The notes under the pieces were generated by a model that saw only the letters and a program-made list of their open reading frames with translations, did not search any database and was not told the DNA's origin. Below are positions 36,440-44,809 of a DNA stretch of 64,000 nt, piece by piece. Every line of letters begins with the position of its first letter. Positions within the stretch are counted from its first letter, which is position 1. This DNA comes from Chitinophaga solisilvae (GTDB lineage Bacteria > Bacteroidota > Bacteroidia > Chitinophagales > Chitinophagaceae), in the NCBI RefSeq assembly GCF_009928525.1, contig NZ_JAABOK010000001.1:434001-498000 (forward strand), written 5' to 3'. The position numbers and the translations under genes were made by a program.

Positions 36440-37360
36440 ATGCGCGATATACATATACAGGCCATCAGGGTGCATCAGTACGGAGGTCCCGGAGAACTGA
36501 AACTGGAAGAAGTACCGCCGCCCGTGGCAGGGCCCGGACAGGTGCTGATTAATATTACAGCCACCGGCGTGAATCCGGTGGACTGGAAAATGCGGGAAGG
36601 AATGCTGGCAAGGCCGCTGCCTTTTATTCCCGGTGTGGAGGCTTCCGGTGTGGTGATTGCCCTCGGGGAAGGTGTGACGCACCTGAAAGTGGGACAGGCC
36701 GTGTATGGCTCAGTAGACGGGTCTTATACAGCCTGTGCTGCCGCAGATGCCAGCCGGATATTTCCCAAACCTGCTCATCTCTCCTTTGAGCAGGCTGCTG
36801 CTGCGGGTGGGGCTAAAATCGCCTGGAGCGCGCTCTTTGAAGAGGGCAGGCTGACAAAAGGACAACGGGTACTCATACACGCAGGGGCAGGTGGAGTAGG
36901 GCACCTGGCGGTGCAGCTGGCCTATCATGCCGGCGCATACGTGATAGCTACTGCCGGAGAAGAAAATATTGATTTCGTGGCATCACTGGGAGCGGATGAA
37001 GTCATCGATTATAAGGCCGCGCCATTTGAAACACAGACAGGTCAGGCAGACCTGATACTGGACACCGTTGGCGGCGACACACTGGAGCGTTCCTATCAGC
37101 TGGTAAAATCCGGCGGCACACTGGTTTCCATCGCAGGAAAGCCCGATGAGGCAAAGGCTGCCGCTGCCGGTATCAGGGCGGTATGGAGCGGCGCAAAATC
37201 AGTACGCGCCATGCAGGAAGTGGCCCGGCTGCTGGACCGCGGGCTGATAACGCCCGCTGTCAGAAAAGTATTTGCGCCTTTGTCTGCCGCCGCTGCCGCA
37301 CAGGAGTACAGCCGGCTGGGAGGGCCAGGAAGAGGCAAGGTAGTACTGCTGATTGAATAA
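36440..37360 (+). CDS. NADPH:quinone oxidoreductase-like, zinc-independent MDR family
   Basis: This 306-residue medium-chain dehydrogenase/reductase starts at the ATG at 36440 (MRDIHIQAIRVHQYGGPGE). It has a GroES-like fold (about 25-115) with GVNPVDWKMREG and an NADPH-binding Rossmann motif AGAGGVGHLAVQLA (about 150). DLILDTVGGDTL also matches the QOR branch. There is no catalytic zinc cysteine set. It should reduce quinones or enones with NADPH. Its stop codon touches that of the convergent HxlR gene with no gap. Confidence 0.9.
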   Translation: MRDIHIQAIRVHQYGGPGELKLEEVPPPVAGPGQVLINITATGVNPVDWKMREGMLARPLPFIPGVEASGVVIALGEGVTHLKVGQAVYGSVDGSYTACAAADASRIFPKPAHLSFEQAAAAGGAKIAWSALFEEGRLTKGQRVLIHAGAGGVGHLAVQLAYHAGAYVIATAGEENIDFVASLGADEVIDYKAAPFETQTGQADLILDTVGGDTLERSYQLVKSGGTLVSIAGKPDEAKAAAAGIRAVWSGAKSVRAMQEVARLLDRGLITPAVRKVFAPLSAAAAAQEYSRLGGPGRGKVVLLIE

Positions 37361-37765
37361 TCATTTTCCCAGAATAGTTTTCCGGTGCTGCTTACCCCAT
37401 GTAAAAAGCGCGTCTATCACAGGATTCAGCGTGGCGGCATATGGGGTAAGCGTGTATTCCACCGTCACCGGCTGGCTGTCATACACCTGCCGCCGGATCA
37501 GTTTATGCGTTTCCAGGTCCTTCAGCTCCTTGGACAATACTTTGGAGGTGATCTTCGGAATGCTTCTCTCTATATCCCGGAATCGCTGATGCCCGTTGGA
37601 GATGGCAATGATAATCGGCAGCTTCCATTTGCCGTTGATGACATCCAGCGCATCCCTGACAGGCATAATCACTCCCAGGCAGTCCCGGTGCCCGTTCTCT
37701 TTAGCCGCTTCCTCGCAGCTTTTGGGCCTGGCTATCTTCCCTGATTTCAGTTCAGTTGTTTGCAT
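37361..37765 (-). CDS. HxlR-family transcriptional regulator, possibly redox-sensing
   Basis: This 134-residue winged-helix protein has VINGKWKLPIIIAISNGHQR and RFRDIERSIPKITSKVLSKE, the HxlR/MarR-like signature. Two cysteines lie near the N-terminus (about residues 17 and 29), one just before the winged helix. In HxlR members such as HypR and YodB a cysteine in this area senses disulfide or quinone stress. It sits between a quinone oxidoreductase (convergent) and a DsbA-like oxidoreductase (divergent), which fits a thiol/quinone stress role. Confidence 0.92.
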   Translation of the reverse strand: MQTTELKSGKIARPKSCEEAAKENGHRDCLGVIMPVRDALDVINGKWKLPIIIAISNGHQRFRDIERSIPKITSKVLSKELKDLETHKLIRRQVYDSQPVTVEYTLTPYAATLNPVIDALFTWGKQHRKTILGK

Positions 37766-37823
37766 ATGATAATTATATCCTCTTCATCTTCGCACTTCCC
37801 CGTATGTTATAATAATAAAGCGC

Positions 37824-37890
37824 TTACCTATGGTATAGTGCTAACCTTTAGGTAACTGCTAACTTTTAGATAGCAAATATATTACTTTTG
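37824..37890 (+). promoter_or_regulatory. HxlR/DsbA intergenic operator region and promoter
   Basis: Two copies of GCTAAC(C/T)TTTAG(G/A)TA start at 37840 and 37858, an 18-bp period that would place them on nearly the same DNA face. TTACCTA (37824-37830) and TAGGTAA (37849-37855) also form a dyad. TACTTTTG at 37883-37890 fits the -7 consensus for the forward gene starting at 37910. The layout suggests HxlR binding upstream of the DsbA-like gene. Confidence 0.65.
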
Positions 37891-37909
37891 TGATGTTTCT
37901 TTCTAAAAA

Positions 37910-38626
37910 ATGAAAAATATGAAAGTAGAAATATGGTCTGATATTATGTGCCCCTTCTGTTACATCGGTAAACGTAAGTTTGAAGCGGCACTGGAACAGT
38001 TTCCGGAAAAGGACAGCATTCAGGTGGAATGGAAAAGCTTCCAGCTGAACGCCGGCCTGAAACAGGAGCCGGGCAGGGATATTTATGATTACCTGGCGTC
38101 CATTAAGGGCGAGAGCCGCGAATGGGCAGCGCAGGCGCTGGCACAGATGACCGGCATGGCGAAAGAGTCAGGACTGGATTTTCATTTTGAAAAAGCCGTG
38201 GTAGCCAACAGCTTTGACGCACACCGCCTGATACAGTTTGCCAAACAGCACCAGCTGGGAGATGCGGTGGAAGAACAATTGTTTGCTGCCTATTTCACAG
38301 ACGGGAAAGATGTCAGCAATCATGAAACGCTTGCTGACATCGGCGCTGCCATAGGACTGAACAGGGATGCGGTCGTAGCCATGCTCCGCTCTGATGACTT
38401 CTCCGGCGCAGTGAATACCGACGGCCTGGAAGCGCAGCAACTGGGGGCACGCGGTGTTCCCTTCTTTGTAATGGACCGCAAGCTGGGAGTGGCCGGCGCA
38501 CAACCGGTAGAAGCATTCACCCAGGCGCTCACCCAGGCATTCGGCGAATGGAAGAAAGCACAACCGCTGACTACCCTGGAAAATATAGAAGGCCCGGTTT
38601 GCTCGCCAGACGGAACCTGTAACTGA
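37910..38626 (+). CDS. DsbA-family oxidoreductase, FrnE-like
   Basis: This 238-residue protein has a CPFC active site at residues 14-17 after a short beta strand (VEIWSDIMCPFCYIGKRK), then the helical insert and the thioredoxin-fold close with GARGVPFFVMDRK (cis-Pro). It belongs to the FrnE/2-hydroxychromene-isomerase-like branch. There is no signal peptide, so it is cytoplasmic. It probably handles thiols or disulfides under oxidative stress. It is divergent from HxlR and has a clear promoter with direct repeats. Confidence 0.93.
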   Translation: MKNMKVEIWSDIMCPFCYIGKRKFEAALEQFPEKDSIQVEWKSFQLNAGLKQEPGRDIYDYLASIKGESREWAAQALAQMTGMAKESGLDFHFEKAVVANSFDAHRLIQFAKQHQLGDAVEEQLFAAYFTDGKDVSNHETLADIGAAIGLNRDAVVAMLRSDDFSGAVNTDGLEAQQLGARGVPFFVMDRKLGVAGAQPVEAFTQALTQAFGEWKKAQPLTTLENIEGPVCSPDGTCN

Positions 38627-38667
38627 TAAATTAATGATGGCTTCAGACAGTGATGACAATATCTTGT

Positions 38668-38675
38668 TAGATTTG
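38668..38675 (+). promoter_or_regulatory. -7 promoter box of the potassium channel gene
   Basis: TAGATTTG matches TAnnTTTG and lies 20 bp before the ATG at 38696, giving a short leader. No clear -33 TTTG is seen at the right distance. Confidence 0.55.
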
Positions 38676-38695
38676 TTTTTCAAATCAGTCTGTCT

Positions 38696-39649
38696 ATGTC
38701 GCTCCTCAAGAGGATCAACCCGTTTTCAAAACAAAATAACGACACCGGCTTCGGTACCAATCCAACAGCGTACGGAGGCCGGTTTATTAACCGCGACGGC
38801 ACCTTCAATATCCGCCGCGAAGGGCGTCCCTTCCGGGAACGCTTTAACGTATACCATCTGATGCTGAATCTGCCGGTATGGAAATTTACCATTGTGGTAT
38901 TGTTGTTTTACTTCTCCATCAACCTGCTTTTCTCCGGTATCTACTGGCTCATCGGTACAGACCAGTTTCAGGGTATTATCGGCTCCACGCCATGGATACG
39001 GTTTAAGGAAATATTTTTCTTCAGTACAGAAACCTTTACCACCGTAGGTTACGGTCGGGTAAACCCGGTGGGCGACGGCGCCAATATAGTAGCCGCCATT
39101 GAAGCCATGTCTGGTTTCATGTCTTTCGCTGTAGCGACAGGTCTTATCTACGGCCGTTTTTCGCGGCCCAAAGCTCACCTGGTATTCAGTGATGAAGCGC
39201 TGATAGGCACCTATCGCGAGGGCGCCAGAGGACTCATGTTCCGTTTCGCCTCCTATAAAGATAATCACACCCTCACCAATGTGGAAGTACTGGTCACTGT
39301 AGGCTTACAGGTGCAGGAGAACGGCGCACCGGTCTATAAATTCTATACATTGGAACTGGAAAGAGCCAGGATAGAATCTCTTTCCATGAACTGGACCGTT
39401 GTTCATCCTGTTAACGAAAACAGCCCGTTGCTGGGCTTTACCGCTGAGGACATGGAAAACGCCGACGTAGAAATTTATGTACTCGTGAAAGGTTTCAACG
39501 ACGTATACGCCAACACGGTGCTGCAACGCACCTCGTATACCTTCCGGGAAATCCGCTTCAACCGCAAATTTGTTCCCATGTACCGCGAGAGCGGCACAAC
39601 AACGATATTGGAGCTGCATAGGCTGAATCAATCCGTTGATACGGAGTAA
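38696..39649 (+). CDS. Inward-rectifier type potassium channel (KirBac-like)
   Basis: This 317-residue protein has an N-terminal cytoplasmic segment and two membrane helices (about 60-80 and 130-155). A pore loop with TVGYGR lies between them (about 115-120). The C-terminal half is a beta-rich Kir cytoplasmic domain with FRFASYKDNHTLTNVEVLVT and GFNDVYANTVLQRTSY. The filter is TVGYG, compatible with potassium selectivity. The stop codon falls at the edge of a long inverted repeat. Confidence 0.94.
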   Translation: MSLLKRINPFSKQNNDTGFGTNPTAYGGRFINRDGTFNIRREGRPFRERFNVYHLMLNLPVWKFTIVVLLFYFSINLLFSGIYWLIGTDQFQGIIGSTPWIRFKEIFFFSTETFTTVGYGRVNPVGDGANIVAAIEAMSGFMSFAVATGLIYGRFSRPKAHLVFSDEALIGTYREGARGLMFRFASYKDNHTLTNVEVLVTVGLQVQENGAPVYKFYTLELERARIESLSMNWTVVHPVNENSPLLGFTAEDMENADVEIYVLVKGFNDVYANTVLQRTSYTFREIRFNRKFVPMYRESGTTTILELHRLNQSVDTE

Positions 39650-39783
39650 ATAATTACGAATTACGAATTGCGAATTACGAATGAGGAGCGGAGACATAAG
39701 CGGATAAAGAATTTACTTCTTCGCTTATGTCTTCGCTCCTCATTCGTAATTCGTAATTCGCAATTCGCAATTCGTAATTATTT
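39648..39783. repeat. Long intergenic inverted repeat, heptamer-arm type
   Basis: The outer edges TAAATAATTACGAA and its complement include the stop codons of both convergent genes. The left arm has four TTACGAA/TTGCGAA heptamers and the right arm five. The inside, GAGGAGCGGAGACATAAGCG then GATAAAGAATTTACTTCT, is nearly the same as the element at 1911-2039. It is thus a dispersed copy as well as a probable bidirectional terminator. Confidence 0.93.
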
Positions 39784-41220
39784 ACTCCTCGAAATTCCCA
39801 ACAGCCCTATATACGTAAAAAGTCCGTTTATAATCAGCAGCTCCAGTCCAATCTGGAACTGGCCGAAAATAGCGCTCTGGTTTTTGTCTACTATATAGCA
39901 GAGCAGCGGGGCGGCAATACATATGAGTGGAACCAGCCGGTCGTTTACGGTACGCTTGGTAAAGATGCCGAAGGCGAAGAGGCCGAGCAGCGGGCCGTAT
40001 GTGTAGGTAGCTACTTTCAGGATCACGCCGATCATGCTCTGGTTATTGATCCAGTGGAACAATAATACAAACAGCAGGAAAACGAAAGCCATCAGGAGGT
40101 GTATACGTTGCCGGTATTTTTTCTTTTGCGCTTCAGACCAGTCGTTTCTGCGTTGCATATCCAGGATGTCGATGCAGAAAGAGGAGGTGAGGGCTGTCAT
40201 AGCCCCGTCGGCGCTGGGGAAGAGGGCAGAGATCAGCGCGATGATAAAGATGACGGAAATCACCGGCGGCATATGATGCAGGGCCAGTGCCGGGAAGAGG
40301 TTATCGCCTTCAGCGGTCACCTGCTGCTGTGCGCCATACAGGTGTAACAGACCGCCCAGGAACAGGAAGAGGCCAATCACCATCAGCATGATGAAGGCCA
40401 GGGATACCATGTTCTTTTTAGAATCTTTCAGTGTTTTTACAGAGATGTTTTTCTGCATCATTTCCTGGTCGAGGCCCGTCATGGTAATGGTGATGAAGGC
40501 GCCGGCCAGTATTTGCTTGACGAAAAACAGCTTACTGTTCGGATCAAAGACGAATATTTTCGTCAGCCCCCTGCTTTCCATGGCGGCAATGCTTTCCCCG
40601 AAGCTGAGGTTCATGGTATGCAGTATATAAAAGACACAGATGATCAAACCTGCAAGCATACAGGTAGTTTGTAACGTGTCCGTATATACGATGGTTTTTA
40701 CACCGCCCTCATAGGTGTACACGAGGATCATGAAAAGAATGATCAGCGTGGTAACCCAGAAGGGTACGCCGAAGCTGGAGAGTATGGCATCCTGCAGTAT
40801 CCTCACTACCAGGTAGAGGCGTGCGGTAGCGCCCAGCGTGCGGGAAAGAATAAAGAAGGAAGCGCCTGTTTTATAAGACCTGGGGCCGAAACGGGTACTC
40901 AGGTAATTATAGATAGAGGTGAGCTGCAGCCGGTAATACAGCGGAATCAATATATACGCGATGGTAATATAGCCGATGAAATAGCCCAGTGTAATCTGGA
41001 AATAGGTAAAGGCATCTTTACCTACGGCTCCCGGAACACTTACAAACGTTACCCCGCTCAGCGAGGTGCCTATCATCCCGAATGCAACCAGCATCCAGTT
41101 ACTGTTACGGTTGCCGATGAAAAAGGAATCGTTATTGGAATTGCGCCCTGTATACCAGGCAACGATCAGCAGAATGACAAAGTAGGCAATGACAAAAGAG
41201 AATAATAATCCTGGCGACAT
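39778..41220 (-). CDS. Sodium:solute symporter (SSS/SLC5 family)
   Basis: This 480-residue protein has about thirteen membrane helices. It has the SSS pattern with NSNWMLVAFGMIGTSLSGVT near helix 1-2, YLSTRFGPRSYKTGASFFIL and, further on, ALFPSADGAMTALTSSFCID. Such proteins couple sodium entry to uptake of sugars, amino acids, sialic acid or other small solutes; the substrate here is not clear. The stop codon lies in the inverted repeat. It is divergent from the MarR-GNAT gene. Confidence 0.92.
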   Translation of the reverse strand: MSPGLLFSFVIAYFVILLIVAWYTGRNSNNDSFFIGNRNSNWMLVAFGMIGTSLSGVTFVSVPGAVGKDAFTYFQITLGYFIGYITIAYILIPLYYRLQLTSIYNYLSTRFGPRSYKTGASFFILSRTLGATARLYLVVRILQDAILSSFGVPFWVTTLIILFMILVYTYEGGVKTIVYTDTLQTTCMLAGLIICVFYILHTMNLSFGESIAAMESRGLTKIFVFDPNSKLFFVKQILAGAFITITMTGLDQEMMQKNISVKTLKDSKKNMVSLAFIMLMVIGLFLFLGGLLHLYGAQQQVTAEGDNLFPALALHHMPPVISVIFIIALISALFPSADGAMTALTSSFCIDILDMQRRNDWSEAQKKKYRQRIHLLMAFVFLLFVLLFHWINNQSMIGVILKVATYTYGPLLGLFAFGIFTKRTVNDRLVPLICIAAPLLCYIVDKNQSAIFGQFQIGLELLIINGLFTYIGLLGISRSK

Positions 41221-41363
41221 AAATCAAATTTAATCAAGATACCACTTTCCTTCGAAGAAGCAATAGCGGCAGAACGCAAATATAATATCTTCAGCAGGTT
41301 ATCTCCCCTGAAAATTACCCGGATATCTCCCGGAAAAAATATTTGCTTCAGTCAGATAATATA

Positions 41364-41394
41364 TTTGACTTAGTCAAGTATTTGCGTAGATTTG
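41364..41394 (+). promoter_or_regulatory. Promoter with overlapping MarR-type operator
   Basis: TTTG at 41364-41367 and TAGATTTG at 41387-41394 are 19 bp apart, a textbook Bacteroidota promoter. TTGACT-T-AGTCAA (41365-41377) is a dyad covering the -33 element. The MarR-GNAT gene starts at 41414. Repression by its own MarR domain is the simplest reading. Confidence 0.8.
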
Positions 41395-41413
41395 TGTTGA
41401 AAAACAATTTGCT

Positions 41414-42346
41414 ATGTCATCCGAATCATCACTGGTTGCTGAAATACGCCATTTTAACCGCTTTTATACAGGCGTCATCGGCCTGCTGGACCAGCATATC
41501 CTGGACAGTAACTTTTCCCTGTCGGAAGTAAGGGTATTATACGAAATTGCGCACACCGAAAAATGTACGGCCGGTCAGCTGACCAGCGCCATGCAGATCG
41601 ACGGCGGATACCTGAGCCGGATCCTGAAGAAATTTGAAACCGCCGGTCTTATCTCCCGCCACCGGTCGCCGGCCGACGGGCGCACCTTTTACCTGCAGCT
41701 CTCTGCCAAAGGGAAGAAGCTGATGTCTTCCCTGGATGAAAAATCATCCGGAGAAATAGACCGCATCATCAGCCCGCTGACGGAAAAGCAGCAACAGCAG
41801 GTCGCCGGCGCCATGAAAACCATAGAAGGCGTATTATCAGACCCGGCATCCGCTCCCGTTTCGGATATACGTATCCGTTATAACCTCCAGCCCGGAGACG
41901 TTGGCTACCTCATTTACCTGCACGGGGAACTCTATGCCAGGGAAAGCGGCTATAACCTTGAGTTTGAAAGCTATGTCTGCAAAACATTCCATGACTTCCT
42001 TCCCACCTATAATACCAACAAGGACCGCGTATTCCTCGCCACCTGCGACAATAAAATAGTAGGCGCTGTGGCCATCATCGGCTCCTCCCGCCACCTGGCG
42101 CAGCTACGCTGGTTCATTGTTCATCCCGACTTCCGGGGAAAAGGACTGGGTAAAAAACTGCTGCAGGAAGCCATTGACTTCTGCCGGGAAAAACTATACC
42201 AGAAAGTATACCTCCTGACCACCGACATGCAGGCGACCGCCATCGATCTCTACAAAAGAAACGGCTTCCGCAAAACCGGCGAGAAACACCTGCAGCAATG
42301 GGGGCAGCAGCTGTATGAGCAACGGTTTGAGCTGGATGTGATGTAG
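41414..42346 (+). CDS. MarR-GNAT fusion: regulator with N-acetyltransferase domain
   Basis: This 310-residue protein has an N-terminal MarR winged helix (about 1-140: TAGQLTSAMQIDGGYLSRIL and the wing SRHRSPADGRTFYLQLS). A C-terminal GNAT domain (about 150-310) has LRWFIVHPDFRGKGLGKKLL, the RxxGxG acetyl-CoA loop. This fusion is known in many bacteria, where it is annotated as a bifunctional regulator/acetyltransferase. The acetyl acceptor is unknown. The operator-like dyad in its promoter suggests autoregulation. A long inverted repeat follows 2 bp after the stop codon. Confidence 0.94.
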   Translation: MSSESSLVAEIRHFNRFYTGVIGLLDQHILDSNFSLSEVRVLYEIAHTEKCTAGQLTSAMQIDGGYLSRILKKFETAGLISRHRSPADGRTFYLQLSAKGKKLMSSLDEKSSGEIDRIISPLTEKQQQQVAGAMKTIEGVLSDPASAPVSDIRIRYNLQPGDVGYLIYLHGELYARESGYNLEFESYVCKTFHDFLPTYNTNKDRVFLATCDNKIVGAVAIIGSSRHLAQLRWFIVHPDFRGKGLGKKLLQEAIDFCREKLYQKVYLLTTDMQATAIDLYKRNGFRKTGEKHLQQWGQQLYEQRFELDVM

Positions 42347-42484
42347 TTATTTAAGATTTGGTTATTTAAGATTTGGTTATTTGAGATTTTGACACACCGA
42401 CGTATATACCGTTGGTCTTTTAAGTCCAAAAGTATATACGTCGGTGTGTCAAAATCTCAAATAACCAAATCTTAAATAACTACA
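42347..42484. repeat. Long intergenic inverted repeat with unequal 15-bp units
   Basis: The perfect stem is 49 bp (42361-42409 with 42432-42480). Inside it is GACACACCGACGTATATAC; outside are tandem 15-bp GTTATTT(A/G)AGATTT units. The left arm has three units and the right arm two, and beyond the extra unit the outer edges match again. It lies between the convergent stop codons at 42346 and 42488 and would terminate both genes. Confidence 0.92.
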
Positions 42485-42487
42485 TCT

Positions 42488-42952
42488 TTACTGGTATTTA
42501 CGCAACAGCACAATCTGTCCCAGGTGATACGCATCATGCTCCGCGATGCCCTGGATATAATAAATAGCTACCTGGTCGGTGCCGGGGAAGGTATCAAATA
42601 ATTCCTGCTCAGGGAATTTGCGGATGGTGGCTGCCATCTGTTCAAAGGAGTGTTGCAGGCGGCGCAGGGTGGCCTGCCAGTTTTCTTCTCCGTGGTTGTC
42701 CGGCATATAGAAATCGGGCAGGTCGCCGTCCTTTTCCGGAGGTTCATTATAAATATAACGCTGGGCCCTCTGGTGCCAGAAAATAATGTGGTTGACGATC
42801 TGCCAGATGCAGTTGGAGTCATTGATCCTGGCTGTTGCCTGCCGGGCGTCGATACGGGGGAGATGTTCTTCAAAGGTTACGCCCAGCCAGGGTTCACCGT
42901 TATAAAGTGCCTCAATGGAAGAAGCAAGGTGTTCTGTAAGCTGCATAATCAT
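42488..42952 (-). CDS. DinB-family protein
   Basis: This 154-residue protein has the DinB fold pattern: VNHIIFWHQRAQRYIYN in the second helix and AEHDAYHLGQIVLLRKY at the C-terminus, giving the histidines of a three-His metal site. Bacillus DinB and mycothiol-dependent YfiT relatives are known, but no substrate can be assigned. The start at 42952 gives MIMQLTEHL. It is divergent from the carboxylase gene, with 62 bp between starts. Confidence 0.88.
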   Translation of the reverse strand: MIMQLTEHLASSIEALYNGEPWLGVTFEEHLPRIDARQATARINDSNCIWQIVNHIIFWHQRAQRYIYNEPPEKDGDLPDFYMPDNHGEENWQATLRRLQHSFEQMAATIRKFPEQELFDTFPGTDQVAIYYIQGIAEHDAYHLGQIVLLRKYQ

Positions 42953-43014
42953 TAAATTACAAAATCAAGTTAACTCATTTGTGCCTATTTTTAAATAAAA
43001 ACAACCCAAACGTT

Positions 43015-44652
43015 ATGAATCAAGAGGAACTGGAATCAAACAAAAATGAAGATGCGATGAGAAGAACTATCAGTACTATGAAACAGCGCATGGGCCTGAT
43101 AGAGCAGGGAGGAGGGAAGAAAAGTCTGGAGAAGGTACGGCAGCGTGGTAAGCTGACGGCCAGGGAACGTATCCAATACCTGATTGATAAGGATACTCCC
43201 TTTACAGAAATCGGCGCCTTTGCCGCCTGGGAAATGTACCCGGAATACGGCGGATGCCCGGCAGCCGGCACAGTAGGCGGTATTGGCTATGTCAGCGGCC
43301 GGCAGTGTATGATTGTAGCCAACGATATGACGGTAAAGGCAGGAGCCTGGTTTCCGATGACCGGTAAAAAGAATTTGCGGCTGCAGGAAATAGCGATGGA
43401 AAACCACCTGCCTGTTATCTACCTGGTAGACAGTGCAGGCGTATTTCTTCCCATGCAGGATGAAATATTTCCGGATAAGGAACATTTCGGCCGCATCTTC
43501 CGCAACAATGCACGGATGAGCGCTATGGGCATCACCCAGATCGCCGCTGTCATGGGCAGCTGCGTGGCCGGCGGCGCTTACCTTCCTATCATGAGCGACG
43601 AAGTGCTGATGGTAGAAGGCAACGGTTCCATTTTCCTGGCAGGACCTTATCTCGTGAAAGCCGCTATCGGGGAAGACGTAGATGCGGATACGTTAGGAGG
43701 CGCCGTTACACATACTGAAATATCCGGGATAGCCGACTATAAATTCAAAAATGATGAAGAATGCCTGGATCAGGTGAAAAGAATAGTGAGTAAGCTGGGA
43801 CATACCCCCGGCGCGGGCTTTGACCGTATTGCCCCGGCGCCTCCGGCTATGCCGGAAGCAGAACTGGATAATATTCTGCCGGTAGACAGCAGCCGGCCCT
43901 ACGACATGCTCGACATCATTCACCGCATCGTGGATGATTCTGCCTTTGATCAGTATAAACAGGACTACGGCAAAACCATCCTCTGCGGCTATGCCCGCAT
44001 CGACGGATGGGCCGTTGGCATCGTAGCCAACCAACGCAAAATAGTAAAGAGCCGGAAAGGAGAAATGCAGATGGGCGGCGTTATCTATAACGACAGCGCC
44101 GACAAGGCCGCACGCTTCATCATGAACTGTAACCAGAAACGTATTCCCCTGGTATTCCTCCAGGATGTTACCGGCTTCATGGTTGGCAGCAGAAGTGAAC
44201 ATGCCGGCATCATCAAAGACGGCGCAAAGCTCGTCAACGCCGTAGCCAATTCCGTTGTTCCCAAAATCACGGTTATCATCGGTAACTCCTATGGCGCCGG
44301 CAACTACGCCATGTGTGGCAAAGCCTACGATCCCCGCTTTATCTTCGCCTGGCCCTCTGCTAAAATAGCCGTTATGGGCGGCGAACAGGCCGCAAAAACA
44401 CTGCTGCAGATACAGGTGGCCTCTCTGAAAGCCAAAGGCCAGGAAATTACACCCGAAGACGAAACCCGGCTGCTCAACGAAATCACTGAAAAATATAACA
44501 GCCAGACAACACCCTACTATGCAGCCGCACGCCTGTGGGTAGATGATATCATCGATCCCCTGGATACCCGCCTGAAAATCGCAGAATCCCTCAAAGCCGC
44601 TAATAATGCACCGATAGGAGAAGCATTTAATGTAGGCGTTTTTCAGGTATAA
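43015..44652 (+). CDS. Acyl-CoA carboxylase, carboxyltransferase (beta) subunit
   Basis: With the ATG at 43015 (MNQEELESNKNED) the product is 545 residues. It has the two crotonase-like halves of biotin-dependent carboxyltransferases: RGKLTARERIQYLID, PMQDEIFPDKEHFGRIF and VMGSCVAGGAYLPIMSDE in the first half, and LQDVTGFMVGSRSEHAGIIK and GNSYGAGNYAMCGKAYDPRF in the second. The pattern around HFGRIFRNNARMSAMG is closest to methylcrotonyl-CoA carboxylase beta, but propionyl-CoA or other acyl-CoA substrates are possible. No alpha (biotin carboxylase) gene is beside it. Confidence 0.93.
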   Translation: MNQEELESNKNEDAMRRTISTMKQRMGLIEQGGGKKSLEKVRQRGKLTARERIQYLIDKDTPFTEIGAFAAWEMYPEYGGCPAAGTVGGIGYVSGRQCMIVANDMTVKAGAWFPMTGKKNLRLQEIAMENHLPVIYLVDSAGVFLPMQDEIFPDKEHFGRIFRNNARMSAMGITQIAAVMGSCVAGGAYLPIMSDEVLMVEGNGSIFLAGPYLVKAAIGEDVDADTLGGAVTHTEISGIADYKFKNDEECLDQVKRIVSKLGHTPGAGFDRIAPAPPAMPEAELDNILPVDSSRPYDMLDIIHRIVDDSAFDQYKQDYGKTILCGYARIDGWAVGIVANQRKIVKSRKGEMQMGGVIYNDSADKAARFIMNCNQKRIPLVFLQDVTGFMVGSRSEHAGIIKDGAKLVNAVANSVVPKITVIIGNSYGAGNYAMCGKAYDPRFIFAWPSAKIAVMGGEQAAKTLLQIQVASLKAKGQEITPEDETRLLNEITEKYNSQTTPYYAAARLWVDDIIDPLDTRLKIAESLKAANNAPIGEAFNVGVFQV

Positions 44653-44655
44653 AGC

Positions 44656-44793
44656 AATTGGGATTAATTATGAATTACGAATGATGAATTATGAGTTAAA
44701 GCGAGGATCCAAGCGGATGATATTTTACATATCCGCTTTAATCTTCGCTTTAACTCATAATTCATCATTCGTAATTCATAATTAATCCCAATT
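44656..44793. repeat. Long intergenic inverted repeat abutting the rnhA promoter
   Basis: Arms of 63 bp (44656-44718 with 44731-44793) pair with only three mismatches around a 12-base loop. The outer part is AATTGGGATTAATTATGAAT, a variant of the heptamer arms; the inner part holds GTTAAAGCGA and AAGCGGAT. It starts 3 bp after the carboxylase stop codon. The -7 box of rnhA begins 2 bp beyond its right end. Confidence 0.93.
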
Positions 44794-44795
44794 AT

Positions 44796-44803
44796 TATCT
44801 TTG
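44796..44803 (+). promoter_or_regulatory. -7 box of rnhA, leaderless arrangement
   Basis: TATCTTTG matches TAnnTTTG and ends 6 bp before the ATG at 44810. With a normal distance from -7 box to start point, transcription would begin at or next to the A of the ATG. The same box at the same distance is found before bioD. Confidence 0.7.
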
Positions 44804-44809
44804 CGCCTT

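Noticed and set aside
39655..39782. CRISPR-like short tandem repeats
   Set aside because: The heptamers are contiguous, with no spacers, and are arranged as opposing arms of a hairpin.
39668..39898. Forward ORF over the repeat and the end of the symporter gene
   Set aside because: It is again a translation of the heptamer arms (Phe-Val-Ile-Arg-Asn-type strings) and antisense to a real gene.
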